DNA of 64,000 nucleotides. It comes from Euonymus europaeus (taxonomy: Eukaryota > Streptophyta > Magnoliopsida > Celastrales > Celastraceae). Shown piece after piece: positions 47,527 to 59,868 of the stretch. How positions within the stretch are numbered: position 1 is the first letter of the stretch; every line of letters begins with the position of its first letter. The stretch covers positions 17,651,001 to 17,715,000 of the forward strand of contig OY756961.1 in NCBI GenBank assembly GCA_963580455.1, written 5' to 3'. A program made the position numbers and the translations under genes. The notes under the pieces are model-generated. The model had not been told where the DNA came from. It saw only the letters and a list, made by a program, of their open reading frames with translations, and did no database searches.

Positions 47527-50500
47527 GGCAAAACCCTTAAGAGATCCTCCATGAAGAGACTTGAGCAATTCTGAATCATCAAGATTGATCGAAATACACT
47601 TTTTACTCTTATTTTATGTCTAAATTAATGAGTATAGGCTCTGTAGACTATTTTGTTGTCAAAAGATCAACTTTTGTTCAAAATTGGACAAAACCATTAA
47701 AATATCCTCCATCGATAGAGTGAAGCAGTTTTGAATCGTCAAATTTTATTGGGGTACAATTTTTTAAGTTATTTTATGTCTAACTTAATGAGTATAAGCT
47801 CCGTAGATTCATTCCTTGTCAAAAAATCAACTTTCATTCCAAATATGACAAAACCTTTAAAAGATCCTCCATTGAGAGAGTTGAGCAAGTCCGACCATCA
47901 CAGTTGATCGTAGTACACTTTTTACTCCTATTTTATGTCTAAGTTAATGAGTATAGGCTTTGTAGATCATTTCGTTGTCAAAAGATCAACTTTCGTTCAA
48001 AATTGGAGTAAACCTTTAAAGGACCCTTCATAGAGAGACTTGACCAATTCTAAACCATCAAAAGTTTATTGTAGTACACTTTTTACTCCTATTTTATGTC
48101 TAAATTCAAAAGTATAGGCTCTGTAGATTGTTTTGTTGTCAAAAGATCATCATTCGTACCATATAGGCCAAAACCATTTAAAGATCCTCAATGGAGAGGG
48201 TTGAGCTGTTCTGAATCATCAAATTTTATTGGAGTACAATTTTTAAAGTTATGTTATGTCGAAATCTATGTGTTTAGGATTCATAGTTTGTTTCATTGAT
48301 ATAGGACCTACTTTCGTTCCAAATTGGAAAATATCTTTCGAAGATCGACCATGGAGAGAGTTGACCAACTTCGAACCATCAAAGTCGATTGTAGTACAGT
48401 TTTTATTTCCTTTTCTTGTCCAAATTAATGAATATAGGGTATGCAGATTTTTCTTTTTCAAAAGATCAACTTTCGTTCCAAATTGGAAAAAAACTAACTT
48501 TCGTTCATTGACAAAAAACTAACTTTCGTTCAAAAGTAACTTTAAGAGATCGATCATAGAGAGGGTTGAACAATTTTGAACAATCAAAGTTGATTGTAGT
48601 ACACTTTTTATTGCTATTTTATGCCTAAATTAACGAGTATAGGATCCGGAGAGTGGTTCATTGTGAAAAGATCAACTTTCTTTCCAAATTGGTCAAAACC
48701 TTTCAAAGATCCTTCATGGAGAGACTTGAGTAATTTTGAACTATCAAAATTGATTGTAGTTGACTTTTTATTCCGATTTTATGTCTAAATCTACGAGTTA
48801 AAGCTCTGTAATTTGTTTCATTGATAAAACACAAACTTTCATTCTAAATTGGACAAAACGTTTAAAAGATCCTCTATGGAGCGACTTGAGCAACTCTGAA
48901 GCATCAATGTTGATCGTAGTACACTTTTTCTGACTATTTTGTGTCCATATTAACTATTATAGGCTCTGTACATCTTTTTCATTTTCAAAAGATCCACTTT
49001 CGCTATAAATTTGGCAACACCTTTAAAAGATCCTCCATGGAGAGAGTTGAGAGATTTCAAACCATCGAAGTTGACCTTAGTACACCTTTTATTGCTATTT
49101 ATGTCTGAATTAACGAGTATAGACTTCATAGATTGTTTTGATGTCAAAAGATCAACTTTCATTCCAAATTGAACAAAACCTTTAAAACATACTCCATGGA
49201 GAGACTTGAGCAATTCCGAACCATCAATGTTGATCGTACTACACTTTTTATTGTTATTTTATGTCGAAAACAAAGACTATAGGCTATGAAGATTGCTTCG
49301 TTGCCCAAAGACTAACTTTCCTTGCAAATTGGATAAAACCTTTAAAAGATCCTCCATGGAGAGAGTTGATTGAAGTATAATTTTTAAAGTTATTTTATGT
49401 ATAAATCTATGATTTTAGGCTCCATAGTTTATTTCATTGACAAAATACCAATTTTGTTCCAAATTAGAAAAAATCTTTAAGATATCGACTATGGAGAGAG
49501 TTGAGCAATTTTGAACCATCCAATTTGATCCTAGTACACTTTTATTGTCATTTTATGTCTAAATTAACAAGTATAGGATTCGTATATTATTTCATTGCAA
49601 AAAGATCTACTTTCGTTACAAATTGGACAAAACCTTGAAAAGATCCTCCATGGAGAGACTTGACCAATTATGAACCATCAAAGTTGAACGTAGTACATTT
49701 TTTATAGCTATTTTTTGACTAAATCTATGAGTTAAGGCACCATAATTTGTTTCATTGACAAAAGGTCAACTTTTATTCGAAATTGGACAAAACATTTAAA
49801 AGATCCTCCATGGAGAGACTTGAGTGATTTTGAACCATGAAAGTTGGTCGTAGTACACCTTTTACTGCTATTTTATGTCTAAATTAATGAGTATAGGCTC
49901 TGGGGAGTAGTTCGTTGTGGAAATATCACCTTTCGTTCAAATTCAACAAAAGCTTTAAAAGATCCTCCGGAGAGGGAATTCAACAATTCTCAACTATCAA
50001 AGTTGATTGTTGTACACTTTTTATTGCTTTTTTATTTCTAGATCAATGACTATAGACTCCAAAGATTGTTTTGTTGCCCAAACACTAACTTTCATTGCAA
50101 ATTGGACAAAACCTTTAAAAGAATCTTTATGGAGAGGGTTGAGTAGTTCCGAATCGTCAAATTTGATTGGAATACAATTTTGAAAGTTATATTATGTCTA
50201 AATCTATGAGTTTAGGCTCTGTAGTAAGTTTCATTGACAAAAGAACAACTTTCATTCAAAATTGGACAAAACCTTTAAGAGATCGACCATGGAGAAATTT
50301 GAGCAATTTTAAAAAATTTAAATTTCATCGTAGTTCACTTTTTATTGATATTTTACGTCTAAATTAATGAGTATAGGGTCAATAGATTGTTTCGTTACGA
50401 AAATATAAACTTTTGTTCCATATTAGACAAAACCTTTAAAAGATCCTCCATGGAAACTCTTCAACAATTTCAAACTATCAGAGTTGATCATAACACACTT

Positions 50501-51969
50501 TTTATTGCTATTTTATGTCTAAATCTACAAGTTAAGGATCCATCATTTGTTTTATTGACAAAAGACAGACTTTTGTCCCAAATAGGACAAAGCGCTTAAT
50601 AGATTCTCTATGGAGAGATTTGAGCAATATTTATCAGATTATACTTTTTCTTACTATATTATGTCTAAATTAACTATTATAGGCTCCATAGATTTCTTTT
50701 CATTGTCAAAAGATCCACATTCGTTTCAAATTGGACAAAACCTTTAAAAAAATCCTCCATAGAGAGAGTTTAGCAATTCTGAACCATCAAAGTTGATTGT
50801 AGTACAAATTTTATTGCTATTTATGGCTAAATTAATGAGTATAGGCTCCATAAATTATTTCAATGTCAAAAGAAAAACTTTCGTTCCAAATTGGACAAAA
50901 CCTTTAAAAGATCATTCTTGGAGAGACTTGAGCAATTCCGAACCATCAATGTTGATTGTAGTACACTTTTTCTTGTTATTTTATGTCTAAATTAACTATT
51001 ATAAGCTCCGTAGATTTTTTTTTCTCAAAAGCTCAACTTTCGTTCCAAACTGAACAAAACCTTGAAAAGATTCTCCATAGAGAGAGTTGAGCGATTCCAA
51101 ACCATCAAAGTTGATCGTAATAAACTTTTAATTGCTATTTATGTCTACATTAATGAGTATAGACTCCGTAGATTGTTTCGATGTCAAAAGATGAACTTTC
51201 GTTCCAAATTAGACAAAACCTTTAAAAGATCCTCCATGGAGAGACTTGAGCAATTCCAAACCATCAAAATTGATTGTAGTATACTTTTTTATTGCTATTT
51301 GATGTCTAAATCAACAACTATTGCCTCCGAAGATTGTTTCATTTCCCAAAGACTAATTTTCATTGGATATTGGACAAAACCTTTAAAAGATCCTCCATGA
51401 AGAGAGTTCAGCAGTTCCGAATAGTCAAGTTTGATTGGAGTAAAATTTTAATGTTATTTTATGTCTAAATATACGATTTTACGCTTCGTAGTTTTTTTCA
51501 TTGACAAAATTCAAACTTTCGTTTCAAATTGGACAAAACCTTTAAAAAATCGATCATGGAGAGAGTTGAGCAACTTCGAACGATCAAAGTTGATTGTAGT
51601 ACACTTTTAATTGTTATTTTATGTTTAAATTAACGAGTATAAGTTTCATAGATTATTTCGTTATGAAAGGATCAACTTTCGTTACAAATTGGATAAAACC
51701 TTTAAAAGATCCTACATGGAGAGACTTGAGCAATTATGAACCATCAAAGTTGATAGTAGACTTTTTATTGTTATTTTATGTCTAAATCTACGTGTTTACG
51801 CACCATAGTTTGTTTTAGTAACCATTAAGGTGGATTTGAGTACACTTTTTTATTGCTAATTTATGTCTAAATTAACGATTCTAGGCTCCAGAGATTGTTT
51901 CGTTTGCAAAAGTGATAATTTATTTTCAAATTTGACAAAACCTTTAAAAGATCATACATGGAGAAAGTT
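47527..51969 (+). repeat. Satellite array continued
   Basis: About 27 monomers of ~160 bp in forward orientation, with a local irregularity at 48490-48540 where CTAACTTTCGTTCA is repeated. Recurrent short frames are shadows of the repeat. Confidence 0.95.
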
Positions 51970-52215
51970 GTATTACTCCTATCCAAAAAAAAACTTAAAA
52001 AAAAATTATTATTAAATTATTAATTCAGGTTCAAAAATATTAAAAATTAAATTAGATTCAACTAAGGATGTATTAGTGATAAAAAAAATTAAATAAATTG
52101 AAATAAACAAAAGAAAATCAAATGAAATATATATATATAATTATATATATACACCAACATGAAGTGCCATGTAGACTTGGATTGAGTTGGGCTAATAAAA
52201 GTTGGGTTCCATAAC
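51970..52215. mobile_element. AT-rich insert in the satellite, possibly a degenerate MITE
   Basis: About 245 bp that is not satellite, very A-rich with an ATATATATATAATTATATATAT stretch broken near 52130-52150. The left edge TTACTCCTATCCAAAAA recalls the CTCCCTCCGTCC end of Stowaway elements, and the right edge (TTTTTGGAC, ~52210-52220) offers only TCCAAAAA as a partial inverted match. Classification is weak. Confidence 0.3.
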
Positions 52216-52757
52216 ATTTTTGGACATTTTATGTCTAAATCAACGACTACAGGCTCCGAAGATTGTTTCATTGCCCAAAGACTAACTATCATTGTCAACT
52301 GGACAAAAAATTTAAAAGATCCTCCTTGGAGAGAGTCGAGCAATTGTTAACCATCAAATTGGATTGGAGTACACTTAATTTTATTGTTATTTTATGTCGA
52401 AATTAACAAGTATAAGCTCCGTAGATTGTTTCATTGTCAAAAGATTAATATCCTCAATGGAGAGAGTTGAGCTATTTCTAACCATCAAATTGGATTGGGG
52501 TACACTTTTTATTGCTATCTTATGTCTGAATTAACAAGTATAGGCTCCGTAGATTATTTCATTTGCAAGAGATTAAATTTCGTTCCAATTGAATAAAACC
52601 TTTAAAAGATCCTCCATGGAGGGAATTACTCAATTCTGAACCATCAGAATTGATAAAAGATCAACTTTCGTTCCAAATTAGATTAAACCTTTAAAATAGC
52701 ATCCATGGAGAGAGTTGAGCGATTCGGAAAAATCAAAGTTGATCGTAGTAAACTTTT
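52216..52757 (+). repeat. Satellite array, last part
   Basis: Several monomers, some truncated (for example near 52440 and 52650), ending at the LTR start at 52758. Confidence 0.9.
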
Positions 52758-54934
52758 TGTGAAACCCCGACCCAAAAATTTAGTTTTGAGTCGAATTAGG
52801 GATGATCCATGAAGTACGGAATCATGGAAAAATAGTTTTGAGCTTGGTTCGGTAAATAGGTCATAACTTTTAGTATACATGTCCGTTTTGGGTCCATAAT
52901 CTAACAAATCGAAGCTTAGACCGAGCCGGAAAATAAATTTGAGAAAAATTGGGCTTCTGTGAACAGTAATACGTTCGGATGGATAAATGAGCCGTTCAGA
53001 CGGATATGCCTAAACGGAAGGCAAAAGGGTTCTGTGAACAGTAATTCGTCCGGACGGATAATTGGGCATCCGGACGGATATGCCTAGAGTGAGGGTAGTG
53101 GGTTATGGGAATAGTAATCTATCCTGACAGAAGCCTAGGGCGTCCGGACGGCTATCGGGAAATTAATTTTTAAGAAACAGAGTTAGACATTTCAGCCATA
53201 CCACACTTGGAGAAACCCGACTAGAGAGAGAAAGAGAGAGAGAAGAAGAGAGAGATGGAACTTTTGGTTAGATTTTGGCTTTGAGATTGTAGATTGGTGA
53301 TCATTGAAGCTAAGCAAGGAAGATTCAAGCTTGATTTGGTTGATTTGGTAAGTTTTTCTTAGTTTTTGGAAATTATAGGTTTTTCTAGATTTGCTAGATT
53401 CTTGAAGAGTTGAGTTATATGCTTTAGAAGATATGTTATTTATAGGTTGATTTGGAACATATATGTAGGTTGATTTCATGGTTTGATGTTGAGTTGAGCT
53501 AAGTGGAATTTTTGAAGGATTTTAGAAGAAATTCTAGAGAGAGAAAGTAAGTTTCTCTTGATTGTTTGTTTAATTCATTATTGATATGATATATTGAGAT
53601 ATTTGGATGATTAAATGAGTACGACATTGTGTAAATAGGTTAGGTTTGGTGAAACGAGGTTTAAACCCTAATTGTGGAATTTTTGGGGAATTGCCCAACA
53701 CGAGGTAGGGGATTTCCAACCATTCTCTCTATCGGTTTTTCTCAATATTTTAAAGAGCGTTTCGATTCCTCATTGGTCATTTTATTTGTGTTTCCGCCTT
53801 AATTGCTTCTAAGGCGAAACGAACCTTGCTTGTGGAATATTGTTAATTCTTGATGTTGCATGACCCGATTGTGTGTGTTCCATCATCTATGGGCGCGATG
53901 TGATTTCCGTTCATGCATCATGGTAGTTATGTATATATATAGGTTGTTCATATAGATATCTTTTTGGCATGTCATAGCATAAATGCATTAGAGTTGCATT
54001 GGAGTTCGAGTATGGACTCAGAGATCCTTGGGATTCTTGAAAGCTACTTTGAGGGATGACGAGGTGATGAGAGTTACCACCAAGTCATGTGATCTCCAAG
54101 TAGGATAACGCACTAGAGGTATGGTTAATGAGGGACCTTGCCTGGAATAGTGCGGGCGTGATAGGATCACGCAACCAGGTAATCCAAGATCGTTTGATGT
54201 TGGGGAGCTTGCTTTTATTCAATATTACATGGATAGCGACCATGATATTGATGAGTTGATGTTGTGAGTTTGCTCACGTTCGATATTACATGGAACGAGC
54301 CATGGTATCGATGAGGTTTGCTCATTGAGGGGATTGCCCGGATTGATGTTTTATGTGATTGTTGAGTATACGTGCATATGATAGATTACATATTGTTGCA
54401 TAACCTATTGTTCAGATTCGGCATTTATACTCTTTATACTCTTAACCCTACTAAGCTTCTTGCTCACTCTCTACTTTCTATTCCTTCTCACAGGAGATAT
54501 TGGTACATGTACCGGTGGAGCGGATCAGTGAGGGCGGGATGTGACATGGATGGCCCTGGGTAGGATGTGGGTCTGAGAGATGTACTCTAGCACGTATTTT
54601 GTTTACGATGTATTGATGTTTGTTCATAATATTGTTATAACCGATTGGCACCAGAGGGTGTATGCATGATGTATGCTGAGTATTGATTTTTTGTTATATA
54701 ATATTATGAACTTTGATATTGTGATTATTACTATCAGTTTGTGCAATGCTGGTAGTGGATGGCCTGAGACCCTAGGGTCAGGATTACATGTGATTGAGGT
54801 CTGAGGCCTAGCTAGGTTGCTTGTGTGATGGATTGAATTTATGCTGTGCGTTTCTTATGCAGGCGGGGACGCTCCGGTATACGGGGAGATGCCGTCGGAG
54901 GGCACCCATGGGGTGCCAGGATCGGGGCGTCACA
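52758..54934 (+). repeat. 5' LTR of the plus-strand chromovirus
   Basis: TGTGAAACCCCGACCC to GGATCGGGGCGTCACA (long inverted ends). Holds the conserved GGGTCCATAAT...CGAAGCTTAGACCGAG block (~52885-52925), CGTCCGGACGG motifs (52970-53155), a GA tract (53221-53256), two GTAAGT sites (~53348 and ~53547), the 31-nt hairpin (53790-53820), TTCATGCATCATG with TATATATAGG (~53914-53943), the CCCTACTAAGC...GCTCAC dyad and CCTTCTCACAG/GAGA (~54445-54496) and the stem-loop (54862-54895). Confidence 0.9.
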
Positions 54935-54937
54935 ATT

Positions 54938-54950
54938 TGGTATCGGAGGG
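54938..54950 (+). promoter_or_regulatory. Primer-binding site of the plus-strand chromovirus
   Basis: TGGTATCGGAGGG begins three bases after the LTR; nine of the first ten bases fit the initiator tRNA-Met site. Confidence 0.8.
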
Positions 54951-55102
54951 AGGTTTGATTATATATATAGGATCAGGGATGGGTCCTAGATGTATAGTAG
55001 TGTAATCCAGGACATGTCACAACCACTGCTGATCCGATATGTTTTCTTATCCCTAGTAAATCCTCTGTTGAGTTGTGTGTTAAATGGTATTGTCTGTTTG
55101 AC

Positions 55103-56412
55103 ATGCAGATGAATACCCGTAGAACTATCGGGTCCGAGAGTGAGACTAAGGTACCTCGTGGCAGAGGCCGACAAGGAGTTGGTAGGGACCGAGGTAGAGG
55201 TCGTAGTGTTGTGGTCGGGCGTGTCACTATAGGCACTCCTAGCACTGATGATTCGGTTCCGAATGTGGAACCGGAGTTAAGGGAGGAAGAGATTATTCAG
55301 GAGAAACTACCTACTGAGGGTGATGTTTAGGAGGCACCACCTGCAGGACTTGTTGCTCCTGTTACTACAGGGGGCAACTAGTGACAATGGAGGGACTTGC
55401 TAGCTTTATGATGAGTATGGTGCAGACACAGGCACAGACGATAGCACAAGCAGTGGCTCAGGTGATAGGTGCAACTGACACTCGTACTGAGGGAGTGGTA
55501 ACCGAGGCTACTACTGAGGTGGCAACAGCACCAAGAGCTAGAAGGGGTATGTATGAGGTGGATCACTGAGGACTTCTCCTCCAACCTTTTCTGGAGATGG
55601 AATAGGTGTGGGAGCGTAGGAGTGGTTCAATCAGTTGAGCATGAGGATGGACACGTTAGAGATACTCGATGAGCGGCGGGTGAAGTTTGTGTTCTATTAT
55701 TTGAGTGGAGTGGCCTATGAATGATGGATATCCATGGGTCAGAGACGGAATGAGTTGACTTGGACCTTTTTTGAGCAGTTTTTTATGCGTAAGTTTGTGC
55801 CGAGACCTCTGCAAACTGAAAAGGCGAAACAGTTTTTGGAGTTGTTGCAGACATCAGAGATGACGGTGTCTCAATACACCAAGCATTTTGAGGAGTTGTA
55901 TCGGTTTGGGAGAGAGTTTCCTCCTAATGATGCAAAGAATGCGGCAAGGTACCGAGATGGGTTGCTACCCAGTCTTGGGAGGATGGTGATGGCCACTAGG
56001 GTGGTATCGTACGAGGACACATTTGAGATGGCATTGGACTTTGAATTGACTGAGCGGAATGAGGCTTAGAGGAAGCGTCCAGTGATTGAGGGTAGTAGTG
56101 GTGGTGGTGGTAGCCACAAAAAGCAGAAGACCGATTTTTTTCATCAGAAAAGGGACCGAGGCAAGGGTCCAAGGCCTCAAGGGGGCAGGGTGACGTGTTG
56201 CAAGTGTAGGAAAGAGGGGCACATGAAGAATGAGTGCAGAGCTTCTGGATTTATGTGTTATGGTTGTGGCAAGTTGGGGCACAAGAAGAGTGAGTGTCCG
56301 CAGGGTAACCAGGGAGGGCAGCATCAGCCTCAAATACCGAGGGTACCACCTCCAACTCTTCCTTCCACTGTTCCATCGGGAGGGAGAGGGCGAGGTTGAG
56401 GCAGATAGTCTT
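55103..56412 (+). pseudogene. gag pseudogene of the plus-strand chromovirus
   Basis: Begins MQMNTRRTIGSE at 55103 with an RG-rich N-terminus, stops at 55328, shifts frame before 55381 and again by one base at ~55565; from there one frame runs to the end of pol. Visible: gag core (QRRNELTWTFFEQFFMRKFV, RYRDGLLPSLG) and two CCHC knuckles (CCKCRKEGHMKNEC, CYGCGKLGHKKSEC). In-frame stops in the final frame are at 55617, 55722, 56067, 56397, 56406 and 56412. Role in a working element: capsid and RNA binding. Confidence 0.9.
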
Positions 56413-56414
56413 AG

Positions 56415-59400
56415 CAGCAGCAGTATGCACTAACGGATGGTCGTGTCTTTGCTATGGGACATCAGGAGGCACAGGAGCATCCCAACTTTATTGGAGGTAC
56501 ATTTTTTATTTTGAATTGTTGGGCCAGAGTCTTGTTAGATTCTGGAGCTACTTCGTCATTTATTACTAGTTCGTTAGCGAACGCACTAACGGTGGAGATT
56601 TCACCGATTAGGAGAATGTTTACGGTGTCGTCACCATTTGGACACTTTACCATGTTAGAGGGGGTTGTGTTCGGATGTGAGTGTCTGTTTGGAGAAATAT
56701 CTCTACGAGCCGATTTGTATGTGTTAGATTTCAAAGACTTCGATGTGAAACTCGGGGTTGGTTGGTTGACAAAGCACCAAGGAGTGCTTGACTTTTGGCA
56801 AAGGAGGATCACTCTTAGAGTACCAGAGGGTGGGGTGATTCATTTACTTGGATCGAAGGGGATGCCATGCCCTCATTTCATGGATAACCCTTCGTATCAA
56901 GATTGTAGGGTCGCAAGTTTGGTGACTTCGGCTCCTAAGGGAGATGTAGCTACTATGATTCGGGTAGTGGAAGAATTTATGGATGTATTTTCGGAAGAGT
57001 TGCTGGGATTACCTCCGAAGAGGGAGATTGACTTCGCTATTGAGTTGCATCCGAACGTCAAGCCAATTTCGATTCTGCCATATCGGATGGCTCCAGCAGA
57101 GTTGAAGGAGTTGAGTTCTCAATTAGAGGAGTAGCTAGACTTGGGGTTCATTAGACTGAGTGTGTCCCCGTGGGGAGCACCGGTGTTGTTTGTCAAGAAG
57201 AAAGACAGAAGTTTGAGGATGTGTATTGATTATAGGCAGTTGAATAAGGTTATAGTGAGGAATAAATATCCATTGCCTAGGATCAATGATTTGTTTGACC
57301 AATTGAGAGGTGCTAGGCATTTCTCTAAGATTGACTTGAGGTCAGGTTATCATCAGTTGAGGATTAAGGATGAGGATATCCAGAAAATAGCGTTTAGAAC
57401 TCGTTATGGGTATTATGAGTTTCTTGTGATGTCGTTTGGGTTGACAAATGCCCCAACAGTGTTCATGGACCTAATGCAAAGGGTTCTTAGACCGTTTTTG
57501 GATAAGTTTGTGGTGGTGTTTATAGATGACATATTGATTTATTCTCCTACGGAGGAAGAGCATGAGGAACACTTGAGGGTAGTGTTACAGACGTTGAGGG
57601 AGAATCAACTGTATGCTAAATTGAGTAAGTGTGAATTTTGGGCCATGGAAGTGAAGTTTCTAGGCCATGTGATCACTCAAGAAGGCATAGCGGTTGACTA
57701 CTCCAAGGTTGAGTCGGTTTTGAATTGGGAGAGACCAAAGAATGTGAAAGAGGTCTGGAGTTTTCTAGGATTAGCGGGTTACTACCGGAGATTTATTGAG
57801 GATTTTTTGAGAGTTGCTTCGCCGATGACGCAGCCTACAAAGAAGGGCACACTGTTTGTGTGGACAGACGAGTGTGAGGCCGCATTTGAGGAGTTGAAGA
57901 AGAGGTTGACAACACCTCCAGTGTTGGTCGTTCCGGAAAGGAATGTATGCTACCAAGTGTTTTGCGATGCGTCTAGAGTCGGTTTAGGTCGTGTGTTGAT
58001 GCAACGGGGCCGAGTGATAGAATATGGTTCAAGGTTGCTCAAGGCACATGAGAGGAATTATCCGGTGCATGATTTGGAGTTAGCGGCAGTGGTGTTTGCA
58101 CTTAAGTAATGGAGGTATTATCTTTACGGAGAGAGATTTGAAGTGTTTTCGGATCACAAGAGCCTCAAGGATCTATTCACCCAAAGGGAATTGAATTTAC
58201 GTCAAAGGAGGTGGATGGAATACTTGGAGGACTTCGAGTTCGGTTTGCAATACCATCCCGATAAAGCAAATGTGGTCGCAGATGCGTTGAGTAGGAAGAA
58301 GAAGATTTCTAGCCTATTCATGCATGAGTGGGAAATTGTGGAGACAATCAATGAGTTTGGATTAGAGTTGAAGTGTCAAGAGGAAAAGACCAATTTGTGT
58401 TCTAAAACTTCGAGACCTAAGATGGTTCAGAAGGTTATAGATGCACAGAATGGAGATCATACATTCGATGTGTTTGACGAGAGTCTTGGATGGGTTAGAG
58501 GGAATGATGGTGGAGTACGATATGTGGGAAGGTTAGTGGTTCCCGAAGATGATGAGTTGAGACAAGAGATTCTAAAGGAAGCACATCATTCTCGGTTTGC
58601 CATGCATCCCGGGGTTACGAAGATGTACCGAGACTTGAAGCAGAGTTTCTGGTGGAGGGGCATGAAGGCCAATGTTGCTAGATTTGTGATGAAGTGTCTT
58701 ACCTGTCAACAAGTGAAGGCAGAGCATCAGAGACCAGATGGATTGTTGCAACCCTTATCGGTAGCACAATGGAAGTGGGAGAAGATCACGATGGATTTTG
58801 TGACGGCGTTGCTAATGACTCAGAGATGTCATGATACGGTTTGGGTGATATTGGACAGATTGACCTAGTCTGCATACTTCTTACCCATGAACAAGACGGA
58901 TTTGTTGGAGACCTTGAGTACTATGTATGTCAAGGAGATTGTGAGACTTCACGGAATTCCATTATCTATTGTGTCGGACCGAGACCCGCGGTTCACAGGT
59001 AGATTCTGGAGTATTTTACAGGAGGCATTGGGAATGAAGTTGGATTTCTCTACAGCTTATCATCCTCAGATTGATGGGCAGAGTGAGAGAACCATACAGA
59101 TTTTGGAAGATATGCTACGGGCATGTGTAGTTGACTTTGGAGGAAGTTGGGATCGATACTTACATTTGGCAGAGTTTGTGTATAACAACTCTTCCCAGAG
59201 TAGTATCGGAATGGCACCTTACGAGGCGCTCTACGGGAGGCCTTGTAGGTCACCTTTGTGTTGGGCAGAGGTTGGTTAGAAAGTTGTTTCAGGACCGGAG
59301 ATGGTCAAAGAAGCTCGAGAGAGAGTTGATGAGATCCGTAGGCGGTTGATCACCGCGCAGAGCCGACAGAAGTCTTATACTGACCGGAGGAGGAGACCTT

Positions 59401-59868
59401 TGGAGTTCGCGGTAGGCGATAAGGTTTTCTTGAAGGTTAGTCCGAGATGTGGAATTCAGAGGTATAGTAAGCATGGGAAGTTGTCACCGAGATTTGTAGG
59501 GCCATTTGAAATTCTTGAGGCGGTTGGACCGGTGGCGTACCGTTTGGCACTTCCATTGAAGCTTGAGAAGGTTCACAATGTATTCCAAGTATCAATGCTT
59601 CAGAAATATGAGCCGAATCCGTTGCATATGATAGATTGGACTGCATTGGAAGTTGAGGAAGATGGGAGTTACACTCTTCAACCGGTAAAAATCCTAGACC
59701 GACAGAACAAGGTCACGAGGTCGAGTGTGATTCCATTAGTAAAAGTGATGTGGATATATCACGGAGTTGAAGAAGCAACTTGGAAGTTGGAATCCAGAAT
59801 GAAGGAGAAGTACCCGGAGTTGTTCGAAGATTCAGTTACGTGTGTAGTTAAATTTCGGGACGAAATTT
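56415..59868 (+). pseudogene. pol pseudogene: protease, reverse transcriptase, RNase H, integrase, chromodomain-like tail
   Basis: One continuous frame with four in-frame stops (57132, 58107, 58866, 59277) and no frameshift. In order: protease LLDSGATSSF (~56530); reverse transcriptase with [13 protein letters not shown] (~57510-57550); RNase H ([10 protein letters not shown] ~57960, [19 protein letters not shown]); integrase zinc region ([20 protein letters not shown]) and catalytic Asp in TMDFVTA, Asp in [10 protein letters not shown] (~58975), Glu in DGQSERTIQ (~59085); GPF/Y region (RFVGPFEILE); tail PLVKVMWIYHGVEEATWKLE. It ends in the palindrome AAATTTCGGGACGAAATTT (59850-59868), after which the polypurine tract and LTR start are missing. 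All integrase acids are present, unlike the copy at 22585. Confidence 0.95.
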
